Positions 25,509 to 35,812 are shown, counted from the first letter of the stretch. The stretch is 64,000 bases of DNA from Pseudomonas putida (GCA_041879295.1 CP047152.1:1059501-1123500); one strand, 5' to 3'. Translations and numbers: made by a program. The notes: generated from the sequence alone by a model not told the origin.

Positions 25509-26450
25509 ATGCTCGCCCTTCTTATCCAGACCCTGAACATCACGGCGCCGGTATTCGCCATGCTGTTCATGGGCGTCCTGCTCAAACGCATACACTTGAT
25601 CGACGACAACTTCAACCGTGTCGCCTCGCAGCTGGTGTTCAACGTCTGCATGCCGGCGCTGCTGTTCCTCGGCATCTACCACGCCGACCTGGCCGCAGCG
25701 GTCAAGCCCGGTGTCCTCCTGTATTTCATCGTCGCCACCCTGGCCGGTTTCGGCATTGCCTGGGGCATGGCCATCTGGCGCAGCCCGATGGCCGACCGGG
25801 GCATCTATACCCAGGGCGCCTTCCGCGGCAACAACGGTGTGATCGGCCTGGCCCTGGCCGCCAGCCTGTACGGTGACTATGGCATTTCCCTGGGGGCGGT
25901 GCTCGCAGGCCTGGTCATCCTCATGTACAACTCGCTGTCAGCGGTGGTACTGGCGGTGTACAGCCCGGACCTCAAGTCCGATCCGTGGAGTATCTGCAAG
26001 AGCATTTTCAGCAACCCGCTGATCATCAGCGTGCTGGTGGCCGCACCGATGGCTTACGGTCAGGTGCCGCTGCCTAACTGGTTGCTGACCTCGGGTGACT
26101 ACCTGGCACAGATGACCCTGCCGCTGGCGCTGATCTGTATCGGTGGCACGCTGTCACTGGCAGCGCTGCGTAACTGTGGCCGGCTGGCCATCGATGCCAG
26201 CCTCGTGAAAATGCTCTGGCTGCCGCTGCTCGGCACCCTTGGGGCCTGGTTTTGCGGGTTTCGCGGGGCGGAGCTGGGCATCCTGTTCCTGTACATGGGC
26301 AGCCCGACCGCTGCAGCCAGCTACGTGATGGCGCGGGCGGCCAACGGCAATCATGAACTGGCCGCGTCGATCATCGTGATTACCACGCTAATGGCGGCGA
26401 TCACCACCAACATTGGTATTTTCATCTTGCAGTGGGGCGGATGGATCTAG
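25509..26450 (+). CDS. AEC-family transporter
   Basis: A 313-residue membrane protein of the auxin-efflux-carrier / malonate-transporter (AEC) family with about ten hydrophobic segments in two similar halves. Typical elements are NVCMPALLFLGIY (about residues 41-53), GAFRGNNGVIGLALA, and the second-half MTLPLALICIGGTLS. The ATG at 25509 is given. A TTG at 25503 sits closer to the AGGA at 25495 and is a real alternative. It is followed by an AroP-type permease gene. The substrate, an organic or amino acid, is unknown. Confidence 0.8.
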   Translation: MLALLIQTLNITAPVFAMLFMGVLLKRIHLIDDNFNRVASQLVFNVCMPALLFLGIYHADLAAAVKPGVLLYFIVATLAGFGIAWGMAIWRSPMADRGIYTQGAFRGNNGVIGLALAASLYGDYGISLGAVLAGLVILMYNSLSAVVLAVYSPDLKSDPWSICKSIFSNPLIISVLVAAPMAYGQVPLPNWLLTSGDYLAQMTLPLALICIGGTLSLAALRNCGRLAIDASLVKMLWLPLLGTLGAWFCGFRGAELGILFLYMGSPTAAASYVMARAANGNHELAASIIVITTLMAAITTNIGIFILQWGGWI

Positions 26451-26506
26451 ATCCTTGACTGCAAATAACAGCAACAACACTGCCTCACTGAGCTAAAGGA
26501 CACTTC

Positions 26507-27868
26507 ATGCAAGACCAGAGCACGCCCGAGCGGTTACAGCGCGGGCTGAAGAATCGCCATATCCAGCTGATCGCGCTGGGCGGGGCCATCGGTACCGGCT
26601 TGTTCCTGGGCATTGCCCAGACCATTCAGTTGGCCGGCCCCTCCGTGTTGCTGGGCTACGCCATCGCCGGCCTGATGGCCTTCCTGATCATGCGCCAGCT
26701 GGGCGAAATGGTGGTGGAAGAGCCGGTCGCCGGCAGCTTCAGCCACTTCGCCCACCAATACTGGAGCGAGTTTGCCGGCTTTGTCTCAGGCTGGAATTAC
26801 TGGGTGGTGTACGTGCTGGTCGGCATGGCCGAGCTGACGGCGGTAGGTATCTACGTGCAGTACTGGTGGCCGGACTTCCCCACCTGGGCCACGGCGGCGA
26901 TCTTCTTCGTGGTGATCAACCTGATCAACCTGACCCAGGTAAAGGTCTATGGCGAGATGGAGTTCTGGTTCGCCCTGGTCAAGGTGGTAGCGATCGTCAG
27001 CATGATCGGCTTTGGTGCCTGGTTGCTGGGCAGCGGTCATGGTGGCCCGGATGCCAGCGTGGCCAACCTGTGGCAGTACGGCGGCTTCTTCCCTAACGGC
27101 GTCACTGGTCTGGTAATGGCCCTGGCGGTGATCATGTTCTCGTTCGGTGGCCTGGAGCTGGTCGGCATCACGGCTGCCGAGGCTGACAACCCGCGCCAGA
27201 GCATCCCCAAGGCCACCAACCAGGTGGTGTACCGCATCCTGATTTTCTACATCGGTGCCTTGGCAGTGCTGTTGTCGCTGTACCCTTGGCAGAAGGTGGT
27301 GCAGGGCGGCAGCCCGTTCGTGATGATCTTCCACGAACTGGACAGCGACCTGGTGGCGACCATCCTCAATATCGTGGTGTTGACGGCTGCGCTCTCGGTG
27401 TACAACAGCTGTGTGTACGCCAATAGCCGTATGCTGTTCGGCCTGGCTAGCCAGGGCGATGCGCCGCGTCAGTTGCTGAAGGTAAGCCGTAGCGGTGTGC
27501 CGCTGACCGCGCTGGGCGTCTCGGCCTTTGCGACCGGCCTGTGCGTGCTGATCAACTACCTGATGCCGGGTGGGGCCTTTGGCTTGCTGATGGCGTTGGC
27601 GGTGTCTGCGCTGGTAATCAACTGGGCGAGCATCAGCATCACCCACCTGAAGTTCCGCAAGGCCAAGCTGGCTGCCGGCATCACCCCTTTCTACAGAAGC
27701 CTGGGGCACCCACTGACCAACTACCTGTGCCTGGCATTCATTGTGCTGATCCTGGTGGTGATGTACCTGACGCCGCCAATTCGCATCTCGGTAATGCTGA
27801 TCCCGGCATGGATCGCTGTGCTGTGGCTCGCCTTCAAGATGAAGAAGGCGCGCCAGGCCAAGGGCTGA
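26507..27868 (+). CDS. aroP: Aromatic amino acid permease (AroP-type APC transporter)
   Basis: A 453-residue proton-coupled permease of the amino acid transporter (APC) superfamily with 12 predicted helices. RGLKNRHIQLIALGGAIGTGLFLG (about residues 12-35) and SFGGLELVGITAAEADNPRQSIPKA are family hallmarks of the AroP/PheP/GabP branch. AAAGGA precedes the ATG. P. putida synteny and overall sequence favour AroP (Phe/Tyr/Trp uptake), though closely related permeases with other substrates exist. It ends before a perfect inverted repeat. Confidence 0.85.
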   Translation: MQDQSTPERLQRGLKNRHIQLIALGGAIGTGLFLGIAQTIQLAGPSVLLGYAIAGLMAFLIMRQLGEMVVEEPVAGSFSHFAHQYWSEFAGFVSGWNYWVVYVLVGMAELTAVGIYVQYWWPDFPTWATAAIFFVVINLINLTQVKVYGEMEFWFALVKVVAIVSMIGFGAWLLGSGHGGPDASVANLWQYGGFFPNGVTGLVMALAVIMFSFGGLELVGITAAEADNPRQSIPKATNQVVYRILIFYIGALAVLLSLYPWQKVVQGGSPFVMIFHELDSDLVATILNIVVLTAALSVYNSCVYANSRMLFGLASQGDAPRQLLKVSRSGVPLTALGVSAFATGLCVLINYLMPGGAFGLLMALAVSALVINWASISITHLKFRKAKLAAGITPFYRSLGHPLTNYLCLAFIVLILVVMYLTPPIRISVMLIPAWIAVLWLAFKMKKARQAKG

Positions 27869-27910
27869 TCGGGTTTGTTCGTAAGGGGTATGCCGTTAGG
27901 TTTTCGGTGT

Positions 27911-27952
27911 CTGTGAGATCGAGCGCCGCGCGGGTGGCGCTCGATCTCACAG
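27911..27952. repeat. Perfect 17-bp inverted repeat (42-bp element)
   Basis: CTGTGAGATCGAGCGCC (27911-27927) and GGCGCTCGATCTCACAG (27936-27952) are exact reverse complements around the loop GCGCGGGT. It sits between convergent aroP and antiporter genes. It differs from the REP family and has a decayed relative at 16761-16790. It may serve as a stem at the 3' end of both transcripts. Confidence 0.85.
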
Positions 27953-28011
27953 GCGATGAAAGCCTAAAGGCATGCGTCTGGCGGCCCTGACGCGTGCCAC
28001 TTCCATGCCTT

Positions 28012-29097
28012 TCAATGCTGCCTCCGCCAGGCACGCACGGTGGTGTACAGCAGCACTGTGGCGAGCACCGGCAGTACATAGAACAGCATCAATCGCTCCA
28101 GGCGGCCAGCCAGCGGCATACCCATGGTAAAAGCCGCCACATGAAGGCCGTAGGCCAGGTACAGGCAAAGAAACACCAGGCCTTCGGCGCGAGTGATGCG
28201 GTAACCGGAATAGAACACTGGCAGGCTCAGTACGGCAACGCCGAGCATTACAGGCAGATCGAAAGACAGCGCGTTAGGCGAAATCGACAGTGGCTCCGGG
28301 GTGATCAGTGCGGTCAGGCCCAATACGGCCAGCAGGTTGAACAGGTTGCTGCCGATCACCGTGCCCACCGCGATCTCCCGTTCGCCACGCAAGGCGGCGA
28401 TCAGCGCAGCGGCCAGTTCCGGCAGGGAGGTGCAGATGGCAACCACCGTCAGGCCGATGATGCGCTCGGACAGGCCCAGGTCGGTGGCCACCTCGATGGC
28501 AGCTTCCAGTAACAAGTGGCCCGCCAGGCTCAGCAGGCCAAGGCCGACCAGTACCTGCAGCAGCGTACCTGCCCAGAAGCGCCCGGCACCTGACCTGGCG
28601 GCGTCCGGGGCAGGGTAGGTGCGTGCGTAGTGGCGCGACTGGTGCCAGAGCATGGCCAGGTAACCGGCCAGCCCAAGCAATAACAGTGCCCCTTCAACCC
28701 TGCCCAGGCGGGCATTGGCGGACAGTGCATACACCAGCCCGCTGGCGACGATCATCAATGGAATGTCCAGGCGCACCAGCTGGCGTGACACCCGCAGCGG
28801 GATGATCAGTGCGGCCAGGCCGAGAATGACCAGTACGTTGAAGATGTTGCTGCCTATCACGCTGCCTACTGCCACATCCGGCGCGCCCTGGTAGGCAGCC
28901 TGGAGGCTGACGGTCAATTGTGGCGCGGTGCTGCCGAAGGCCACCAGGCTCAGGCCTATGATCAGCGGACGAACATGCAGGCGTTGCGCCAGGCGCAAAG
29001 CGGAGCGCACCAGTAACTCGGCGCCGCCGACCAGCAACAGCAGGGCAACGCCCATTTGCAGCAGGCTAAAAGTGGGAAGGGTGGCCAGGTCGAAAAT
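28012..29097 (-). CDS. Ca2+/Na+ antiporter-like protein (CaCA family), probable ATT start
   Basis: A 361-residue membrane protein of the Ca2+:cation antiporter family (YrbG-like) with two inverted alpha-repeats. The second repeat has the normal CTSLPEL (E227). The first reads GSTAPQL, with Gln at residue 60 where the ion-binding Glu is expected. The first ATG (29055) has no ribosome site and lies inside the first helix. AGGAG (29105-29109) stands 7 bases before an ATT at 29097 that opens an in-frame extension beginning FDLATLPTFSLLQ. An in-frame stop (the TGA of the upstream gene) lies just before it, and no ATG/GTG/TTG is available. The gene follows the RlpA-like gene by 18 bases. Confidence 0.75.
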   Translation of the reverse strand: MFDLATLPTFSLLQMGVALLLLVGGAELLVRSALRLAQRLHVRPLIIGLSLVAFGSTAPQLTVSLQAAYQGAPDVAVGSVIGSNIFNVLVILGLAALIIPLRVSRQLVRLDIPLMIVASGLVYALSANARLGRVEGALLLLGLAGYLAMLWHQSRHYARTYPAPDAARSGAGRFWAGTLLQVLVGLGLLSLAGHLLLEAAIEVATDLGLSERIIGLTVVAICTSLPELAAALIAALRGEREIAVGTVIGSNLFNLLAVLGLTALITPEPLSISPNALSFDLPVMLGVAVLSLPVFYSGYRITRAEGLVFLCLYLAYGLHVAAFTMGMPLAGRLERLMLFYVLPVLATVLLYTTVRAWRRQH

Positions 29098-29115
29098 GGT
29101 CGGACTCCTGTCGCG

Positions 29116-29490
29116 TCAGTCGCTAAGCCCTTGTACCCGCACGCGCGCTGTTCCGCTACGGAGCATGCCGATTTTTTCTGCTGCTGCGCGAGACAGGTCG
29201 ATCAGGCGGCCGCGGGTGTGCGGGCCACGGTCGTTGATACGTACCACCACACTGCGCTGGTTGGCCATGTTGGTGACCAGTACACGCGTGCCGAAAGGCA
29301 GGCTGCGGTGGGCGGCGGTAAGGCCGTGCTGGTTGAACGGTTCGCCACTGGCGGTGCGTTTACCGTGGTGGCGCGACCCGTAGTAGGAAGCGGTGCCCGT
29401 TTGGTCGTAACCGCGGGGGTCGATGTCATGGCTGGCGCAGCCGGCCAGGAAAGAAAACAGGGCGAGGGTGCCGAGGGATCGTTTTAGCAA
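29116..29490 (-). CDS. Short RlpA-like lipoprotein, TTG start
   Basis: A 124-residue lipoprotein (lipobox FLAGC, C18) with a single double-psi beta-barrel domain of the RlpA type: TGTASYYGSRHHGKRTASGEPF, then the conserved PFGTRVLVTN and VVVRINDRGPHTRGRLIDLSRAAAEKI. It lacks the SPOR domain of full-length RlpA. The start is TTG at 29490, with GGAGAG 8 bases upstream; no ATG fits. RlpA proteins are lytic transglycosylases acting on denuded glycans. The short form keeps the catalytic Asp region (NDRGP), so activity is possible. It is probably co-transcribed with the antiporter gene. Confidence 0.85.
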   Translation of the reverse strand: MLKRSLGTLALFSFLAGCASHDIDPRGYDQTGTASYYGSRHHGKRTASGEPFNQHGLTAAHRSLPFGTRVLVTNMANQRSVVVRINDRGPHTRGRLIDLSRAAAEKIGMLRSGTARVRVQGLSD

Positions 29491-29507
29491 GTCAGGTGCT
29501 CTCCGGT

Positions 29508-29586
29508 GCGGCCATTCGCGGGTAAACCCGCTCCTACAGGTGAAGCGCTGGCTTGTGTAGGAGCGGCTTCAACCGCGAACGAGGGC
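29508..29586. repeat. Inverted REP pair
   Basis: Two REP units (29508-29540 and 29555-29586) share CGCGGGTAAACCCGCTCCTAC and GTAGGAGCGGCTTCAACCGCG arms. They lie between gatB and the RlpA-like gene. Confidence 0.8.
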
Positions 29587-29618
29587 GAAGCCCTCGCAGC
29601 ATTACAGGGGGAAAATCA

Positions 29619-31064
29619 TCACCCTTCGAGCTTGGCCTTGAGCAATTGGTTCACCTGCCCCGGGTTGGCCTTGCCTTTGGAGGCTTTCATGGCCTGGCCG
29701 ACGAAGAAGCCGAACATCTTGCCGCGCTTGGCCTCATCGGCTGCACGATACTGTTCGACCTGCTCGGCATTGGCTGCCAGCATTTCGTCGAGCATCTTGT
29801 CGATCGCCCCGGTGTCGGTAACCTGTTTCAGGCCTTTGCTCTCGATGATGCTGTCAGCATCGCCTTCACCGGCGGCCATGGCCTCGAACACGGTCTTGGC
29901 AATCTTGCCGCTGATGGTGTTGTCACGAATGCGCAGCAGCATGCCGCCCAGCTGCGCGGCGCTGACCGGCGCCTGATCGATTTCGACACCCAGCTTGTTC
30001 AGCAGGCTGCCCAGTTCGACCATGACCCAGTTGGCCGCCAGCTTGGCATCCCCCCCGATCTTCACCACTTCTTCGAAGTAGTCTGCCTGTTCGCGGCTGG
30101 AAGCCAATACGTTGGCGTCGTAGGCCGACAGGCCGTACTGGCTCTGGAAACGCTCGACCTTCTGTGGGGGCAGTTCCGGCAGGCCGGCGCGGATGGTTTC
30201 GAGGAAGCTGTCCTCGATGACCACCGGCAGCAGGTCCGGATCGGGGAAGTAACGGTAGTCGTTAGCTTCCTCTTTGCTGCGCATGGAGCGGGTTTCGTCA
30301 CGGTTCGGGTCGTACAGGCGGGTCTCCTGCACCACTTTGCCACCGTCTTCGATCAGGTCGATCTGGCGCTGGATTTCGCTGTTGATCGCGCGCTCGATGA
30401 AGCGGAACGAGTTGACGTTCTTGATTTCGCAGCGAGTGCCGAACTCGGTCTGGCCTTTCGGGCGGATCGATACGTTGCAGTCGCAGCGCAGCGAACCTTC
30501 GGCCATGTTGCCGTCGCAGATGCCCAGGTAGCGCACCAGCGCGTGGATCGCCTTGACGTAGGCGACGGCTTCCTTGGCGCTGCGCATGTCAGGCTCGGAG
30601 ACGATTTCCAGCAGCGGGGTGCCGGCACGGTTCAGGTCGATACCGGTGGAACCGCTGAAGTCTTCGTGCAGGCTCTTGCCGGCGTCCTCTTCAAGGTGCG
30701 CGCGAGTTACGCCGATGCGCTTGATGGTGCCGTCTTCCAGCGCGATGTCCAGGTGGCCCTTGCCGACGATCGGCAGGTCCATCTGGCTGATCTGGTAGCC
30801 CTTGGGCAGGTCCGGGTAGAAGTAGTTTTTTCGTGCGAACACGTTGCGCTTGCCGATCTCGGCATCGATGGCCAGGCCGAACATGCACGCCATGCGCACG
30901 GCTTCCTCGTTCAGCACCGGCAGTACACCGGGCATGCCCAGGTCAACCAGGCTGGCCTGAGTATTCGGCTCGGAGCCAAAGGTGGTAGCGCTGCCGGAGA
31001 AGATCTTCGACTGGGTGGCGAGCTGAGTGTGAATTTCCAGCCCGATCACAACTTCCCATTGCAT
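29619..31064 (-). CDS. gatB: Asp/Glu-tRNA(Asn/Gln) amidotransferase subunit B
   Basis: A 481-residue tRNA-binding and kinase-like subunit of GatCAB, which converts misacylated Glu-tRNA(Gln) (and Asp-tRNA(Asn)) to the amide form. It begins [13 protein letters not shown] and contains the [11 protein letters not shown] and [35 protein letters not shown] blocks, followed by the helical and YqeY-like tail (from about residue 330). AGGAA precedes the ATG. It is the last gene of gatC-gatA-gatB, 11 bases after gatA. Confidence 0.95.
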   Translation of the reverse strand: MQWEVVIGLEIHTQLATQSKIFSGSATTFGSEPNTQASLVDLGMPGVLPVLNEEAVRMACMFGLAIDAEIGKRNVFARKNYFYPDLPKGYQISQMDLPIVGKGHLDIALEDGTIKRIGVTRAHLEEDAGKSLHEDFSGSTGIDLNRAGTPLLEIVSEPDMRSAKEAVAYVKAIHALVRYLGICDGNMAEGSLRCDCNVSIRPKGQTEFGTRCEIKNVNSFRFIERAINSEIQRQIDLIEDGGKVVQETRLYDPNRDETRSMRSKEEANDYRYFPDPDLLPVVIEDSFLETIRAGLPELPPQKVERFQSQYGLSAYDANVLASSREQADYFEEVVKIGGDAKLAANWVMVELGSLLNKLGVEIDQAPVSAAQLGGMLLRIRDNTISGKIAKTVFEAMAAGEGDADSIIESKGLKQVTDTGAIDKMLDEMLAANAEQVEQYRAADEAKRGKMFGFFVGQAMKASKGKANPGQVNQLLKAKLEG

Positions 31065-31075
31065 GTGTGAATTCC

Positions 31076-32527
31076 TCAGAAGCCGTTGGGGGCGCGGGTG
31101 TGCCAGTCGGTCACCTGCTGGTAGCGGTGCGCGACGTTAAGCAGGCGGCCTTCCTGGAAGTACGGCGCCAGCAGCTGCACGCCGACCGGCAGGCCGTCGA
31201 CGAAGCCCGCAGGCATCGACAGGCCTGGCAGGCCCGCCAGGTTGGCGGTGATGGTGTAGACGTCTTCGAGATACGCGGCAACCGGGTCGCTGCTCTTGGC
31301 GCCAAGCTTCCAGGCCGGGTTTGGCGTGGTCGGGCCGAGAATCAGGTCGACATCGTTGAAGGCGGCCATGAAGTCGTTCTTGATCAGGCGGCGGATTTGC
31401 TGCGCCTTCACGTAGTAGGCGTCGTAGTAACCGGCCGACAGGGCGTAGGTCCCGACCATGATGCGGCGCTGTACTTCAGCGCCGAAGCCTTCGCCGCGTG
31501 AGCGCTTGTACAGGTCGGTGAGGTCTTTGGGCTCTTCGCAGCGGTAGCCGAAGCGTACGCCGTCGAAACGCGACAGGTTGGAAGAGGCTTCAGCCGGGGC
31601 GATCACGTAGTAGGCCGGAATGGCATGCTGCATGTTCGGCAGGCTGATTTCCTTGACCACTGCACCGAGCTTTTCCAGCTCTTTGACGCTGGCCTGGACC
31701 AGGTCGGCGATGCGGGGGTCGAGGCCGGCGCCGAAGTACTCTTTCGGCAGGCCGATGCGCAGGCCCTGCAACGAAGCGTTCAGGCTGGCGCTGTAGTCCG
31801 GCACCGGTTCTTCGATGCTGGTGGAATCCTTGGCATCAAAGCCGGCCATGCCTTGCAGCAGCAGCGCGCAGTCCTCGGCGGTGCGGGCCAGCGGGCCGCC
31901 TTGGTCGAGGCTGGAGGCGTAGGCGATCATGCCCCAGCGTGACACACGACCGTACGTTGGCTTGAGGCCGGTGAGGTTGGTCAGTGCCGCGGGTTGGCGG
32001 ATCGAGCCGCCGGTGTCGGTGCCCGTGGTGGCGGGCAGCAGGCGCGCGGCCACTGCAGCGGCCGAACCACCGGACGAGCCGCCCGGAACGTGCTCAAGGT
32101 TCCATGGGTTTTTCACCGCGCCGTAATGGCTGGATTCGTTGGCCGAACCCATGGCGAACTCGTCCATGTTGGTCTTGCCCAGGGTGACCATGCCGGCTTC
32201 GGCCAGCTTGGCGACCACCGTGGCGTCATAGGGCGCCTTGAAGTTGTCGAGCATCTTCGAGCCGCAGCTGGTGCGTACGCCGTTGGTGCAGAACAGGTCT
32301 TTGTGGGCAATCGGTGCACCCAGCAGCGCGCCGGTTTCGCCAGCGGCGCGCCGGGCATCGGCGGCACGCGCCTGGCCCAGGGCCAGGTCGTCGGTGATGC
32401 TGATGAAGCTGTTGATCTGTGGGTCGAGCTGTTTGATGCGCGCCAGCAGCGCGCCAGTCAGCTCTTCGGAAGAAAACGATTTGTCGGCGAGTCCGCGGGC
32501 GATCTCGGCCAGGGTCAATTGATGCAT
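31076..32527 (-). CDS. gatA: Asp/Glu-tRNA(Asn/Gln) amidotransferase subunit A
   Basis: A 483-residue amidase-signature subunit that releases ammonia from glutamine for the GatB site. The catalytic Ser-cisSer-Lys triad is visible: Lys in [11 protein letters not shown] (about residue 75), and the two serines in [13 protein letters not shown] and [13 protein letters not shown] (about residues 150-177). Length is normal. It stands between gatC (15 bases upstream) and gatB. The start ATG gives the conserved [13 protein letters not shown]. Confidence 0.95.
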   Translation of the reverse strand: MHQLTLAEIARGLADKSFSSEELTGALLARIKQLDPQINSFISITDDLALGQARAADARRAAGETGALLGAPIAHKDLFCTNGVRTSCGSKMLDNFKAPYDATVVAKLAEAGMVTLGKTNMDEFAMGSANESSHYGAVKNPWNLEHVPGGSSGGSAAAVAARLLPATTGTDTGGSIRQPAALTNLTGLKPTYGRVSRWGMIAYASSLDQGGPLARTAEDCALLLQGMAGFDAKDSTSIEEPVPDYSASLNASLQGLRIGLPKEYFGAGLDPRIADLVQASVKELEKLGAVVKEISLPNMQHAIPAYYVIAPAEASSNLSRFDGVRFGYRCEEPKDLTDLYKRSRGEGFGAEVQRRIMVGTYALSAGYYDAYYVKAQQIRRLIKNDFMAAFNDVDLILGPTTPNPAWKLGAKSSDPVAAYLEDVYTITANLAGLPGLSMPAGFVDGLPVGVQLLAPYFQEGRLLNVAHRYQQVTDWHTRAPNGF

Positions 32528-32542
32528 GGCAGGCTCTATCCC

Positions 32543-32830
32543 TTACTCGATGACTTTGGGAACCAGGTACAGACCGCTTTCGGTCGACGGCGCAATGGCC
32601 TGGTAGGCGTCGCGCTGGTTGCTTTCGGTGACTTGGTCGGGACGCAGGCGCTGGCTGGCCTCCAGCGGGTGGGCCAGGGGCTCGATGCCAGTGGTATCGA
32701 CCGCTTGCATCTGGTCGACCAGGCCGAGAATGCTGTTCAGGGCGTCAGTAATGCGTGGCAGTTCGCCATCATTCAGGCCCAGGCGGGCCAGATGGGCGAT
32801 CTTTTCCACGTCGCAGCGTTCAAGCGCCAT
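32543..32830 (-). CDS. gatC: Asp/Glu-tRNA(Asn/Gln) amidotransferase subunit C
   Basis: A 95-residue small subunit that wraps around GatA and stabilises the GatAB complex. [14 protein letters not shown] near the N-terminus and [13 protein letters not shown] in the C-terminal half are typical. The ATG at 32830 has GGAG 6 bases before it and is preferred over an in-frame start 7 codons upstream. First gene of gatCAB, divergent from mreB. Confidence 0.95.
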
Positions 32831-32876
32831 GAGGATCTCCAAGGGAAACAAAGAACGGAATTTGGGTCCGCAGTGA

Positions 32877-34073
<1,197 letters not shown>

Positions 34074-34103
34074 TCACGCTTGCTGTTCACGAGCGCCCGG
34101 TTT

Positions 34104-34130
34104 ACAGGTAGTACGCACAGTGCTACCTGT
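34104..34130 (+). other. Hairpin in the mreB-mreC spacer
   Basis: ACAGGTAG and CTACCTGT (34104-34111, 34123-34130) form a perfect stem, extended by one A-T and one G-T pair around a short loop. No T-run follows, so it is not an obvious terminator. It lies in a 166-base spacer that carries no gene and may modulate mreC expression relative to mreB. Confidence 0.6.
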
Positions 34131-34239
34131 ATGTGCTGCGCTGGTGCCCGTTTGGGGCGCCGTAACCGTCAATCCGCAACCAGGCTGGTGCGTTGTCCCA
34201 TGTCCAATGACCTCCTGAGTCGTCCACGAGGAACGGCCC

Positions 34240-35292
34240 ATTAAACCGCTTTTCTCCAAGGGCCCTTCGCTGGGCGTTCGCCTGCTCGTTCTGGTGGTGA
34301 TGTCAGTCGCGTTGATGGTTGTCGACGCGCGCTTTGACGTGCTCAAGCCCGTGCGCAGCCAGATGGGCCTGGTGCTGATGGAGTCGTACTGGATCACCGA
34401 TTTGCCGCAGCGTGCCTGGCAAGGTGTGGCCGGCCAGTTCGGTAGCCGCACCGAGCTGATTGCCGAAAACGAGAAGCTCAAGACTGAAGCCCTGCTGCTG
34501 CAGGGGCGCCTGCAGAAGCTGGCGGCCCTGACCGAGCAGAACGTGCGGCTGCGCGAGTTGCTCAACTCTTCGGCGCTGGTCAACGAAAAGGTCGAAGTGG
34601 CCGAGCTGATCGGTGTCGACCCCAACCCGTTTACCCACCGCATTCTGATCAACAAGGGTGAGCGTGATGGTGTTTTTCTGGGCCAGCCGGTGCTCGACGC
34701 CCGCGGCCTGATGGGCCAGGTCGTAGAGTTGATGCCCTACACCGCGCGGGTGCTGCTGCTGACCGATACCACCCACAGCATTCCGGTGCAGGTCAACCGC
34801 AACGGTCTGCGTGCCATTGCCAGCGGCACTGGCAACCCGGAGCGCCTGGAGTTGCGCCATGTGGCCGACACTGCCGACATCAAGGAAGGCGACCTGCTGG
34901 TCAGTTCCGGCATGGGGCAGCGCTTTCCTGCCGGTTACCCGGTGGCCACGGTCAACGAAGTGATCCACGATTCCGGCCAGCCCTTTGCCATCGTCCGCGC
35001 CATCCCCACCGCCGCGCTTAACCGCAGCCGCTATATGTTGCTGGTGTTCAGTGACCGGCGTAGCCCGGAGCAGCGCGCCACCGATGCCGCCATTGCTCAG
35101 GAGGAGGCTGACCGCAAGGGGGCTGCACCTGCTGGTCAGCCGGCCGCTACCGGTGATCAGGTTGCGCCAGCCGCTGGTACGCCGGCCGCGGCGGTCGCAC
35201 CGGCAGCTCCGGTCACTCCGGTCGCGCAGCCCGCAGCCCCGGCTGCTGCACCTGCCACGCCGGCCGCACCCGCTCAACCCCGGAGGCAATGA
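34240..35292 (+). CDS. mreC: Rod-shape protein MreC, ATT start codon
   Basis: A 350-residue inner-membrane protein whose periplasmic part links MreB to the cell-wall machinery. It has one N-terminal helix (about residues 12-30), a coiled coil (about 65-105, ENEKLKTEALLLQGRLQKLAALTEQN), the beta-barrel domain and an Ala/Pro-rich tail from about 295. The start is ATT at 34240: GAGGAA ends 6 bases upstream, an in-frame TGA lies at 34216, and no ATG, GTG or TTG occurs until codon 19, inside the helix. From ATT the protein reads MKPLFSKGPSL, matching E. coli MreC (MKPIFSRGPSL) from its first residue. Its stop overlaps the mreD start (ATGA). Confidence 0.93.
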   Translation: MKPLFSKGPSLGVRLLVLVVMSVALMVVDARFDVLKPVRSQMGLVLMESYWITDLPQRAWQGVAGQFGSRTELIAENEKLKTEALLLQGRLQKLAALTEQNVRLRELLNSSALVNEKVEVAELIGVDPNPFTHRILINKGERDGVFLGQPVLDARGLMGQVVELMPYTARVLLLTDTTHSIPVQVNRNGLRAIASGTGNPERLELRHVADTADIKEGDLLVSSGMGQRFPAGYPVATVNEVIHDSGQPFAIVRAIPTAALNRSRYMLLVFSDRRSPEQRATDAAIAQEEADRKGAAPAGQPAATGDQVAPAAGTPAAAVAPAAPVTPVAQPAAPAAAPATPAAPAQPRRQ

Positions 35293-35780
35293 TGGCTGCA
35301 TCACGCCGCAACAACGGCTGGATCATCTGGCTTACTTTCGCCATCGGCCTGCTGCTCAGTGTTTCTCCCATGCCGCAGTTCATGGAGGTGTTCCGGCCCA
35401 TGTGGCTGGCCTTGCTGGTGTCGTTCTGGACCCTTGCCGTGCCGAACAAAGTCGGCATGACCACGGCATTCGTGCTGGGCCTGGCCGAGGACGTGCTGTA
35501 TGGCACCCTGCTGGGGCAGAATGCGCTGGTCCTTACCCTCATCACCTTTCTGGTGCTGTCCCTGCAGCAGCGTCTGCGCATGTTCCCCATGTGGCAGCAA
35601 AGCCTGGTCATTCTGGTGATCTTTGGCATCGCCCAGTTGATCCAGCTATGGCTCAGCGCACTGACCGGCAACCGCCTGCCCACCTTGGCGCTGGTTTGGT
35701 CGGCGGTAATCAGTGCCTTGCTCTGGCCGTGGATCAGCTTTGCCTTGCGCGACCTGCGTCGACGCTTGCATATCAACTGA
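35289..35780 (+). CDS. mreD: Rod-shape protein MreD
   Basis: A 163-residue inner-membrane protein with about five hydrophobic segments, completing the MreBCD morphogenesis set. The N-terminus NNGWIIWLTFAIGLLLSVSPMP and the LAEDVLYGTLLGQNAL block are typical of proteobacterial MreD. The ATG at 35289 overlaps the mreC stop and has GGAGG just before it; a second ATG follows at 35292. Confidence 0.93.
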   Translation: MMAASRRNNGWIIWLTFAIGLLLSVSPMPQFMEVFRPMWLALLVSFWTLAVPNKVGMTTAFVLGLAEDVLYGTLLGQNALVLTLITFLVLSLQQRLRMFPMWQQSLVILVIFGIAQLIQLWLSALTGNRLPTLALVWSAVISALLWPWISFALRDLRRRLHIN

Positions 35781-35812
35781 CGGCAATGTGCCGCTGACAG
35801 GGAGATGTCTGC

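Noticed and set aside
7315..29586. REP pairs as a novel repeat system
   Set aside because: They match the known extragenic palindromes of P. putida in sequence, length and placement.
29553..31070. A 505-codon plus-strand open frame opposite gatB
   Set aside because: Antisense shadow of the conserved gatB gene, with no recognisable domain.
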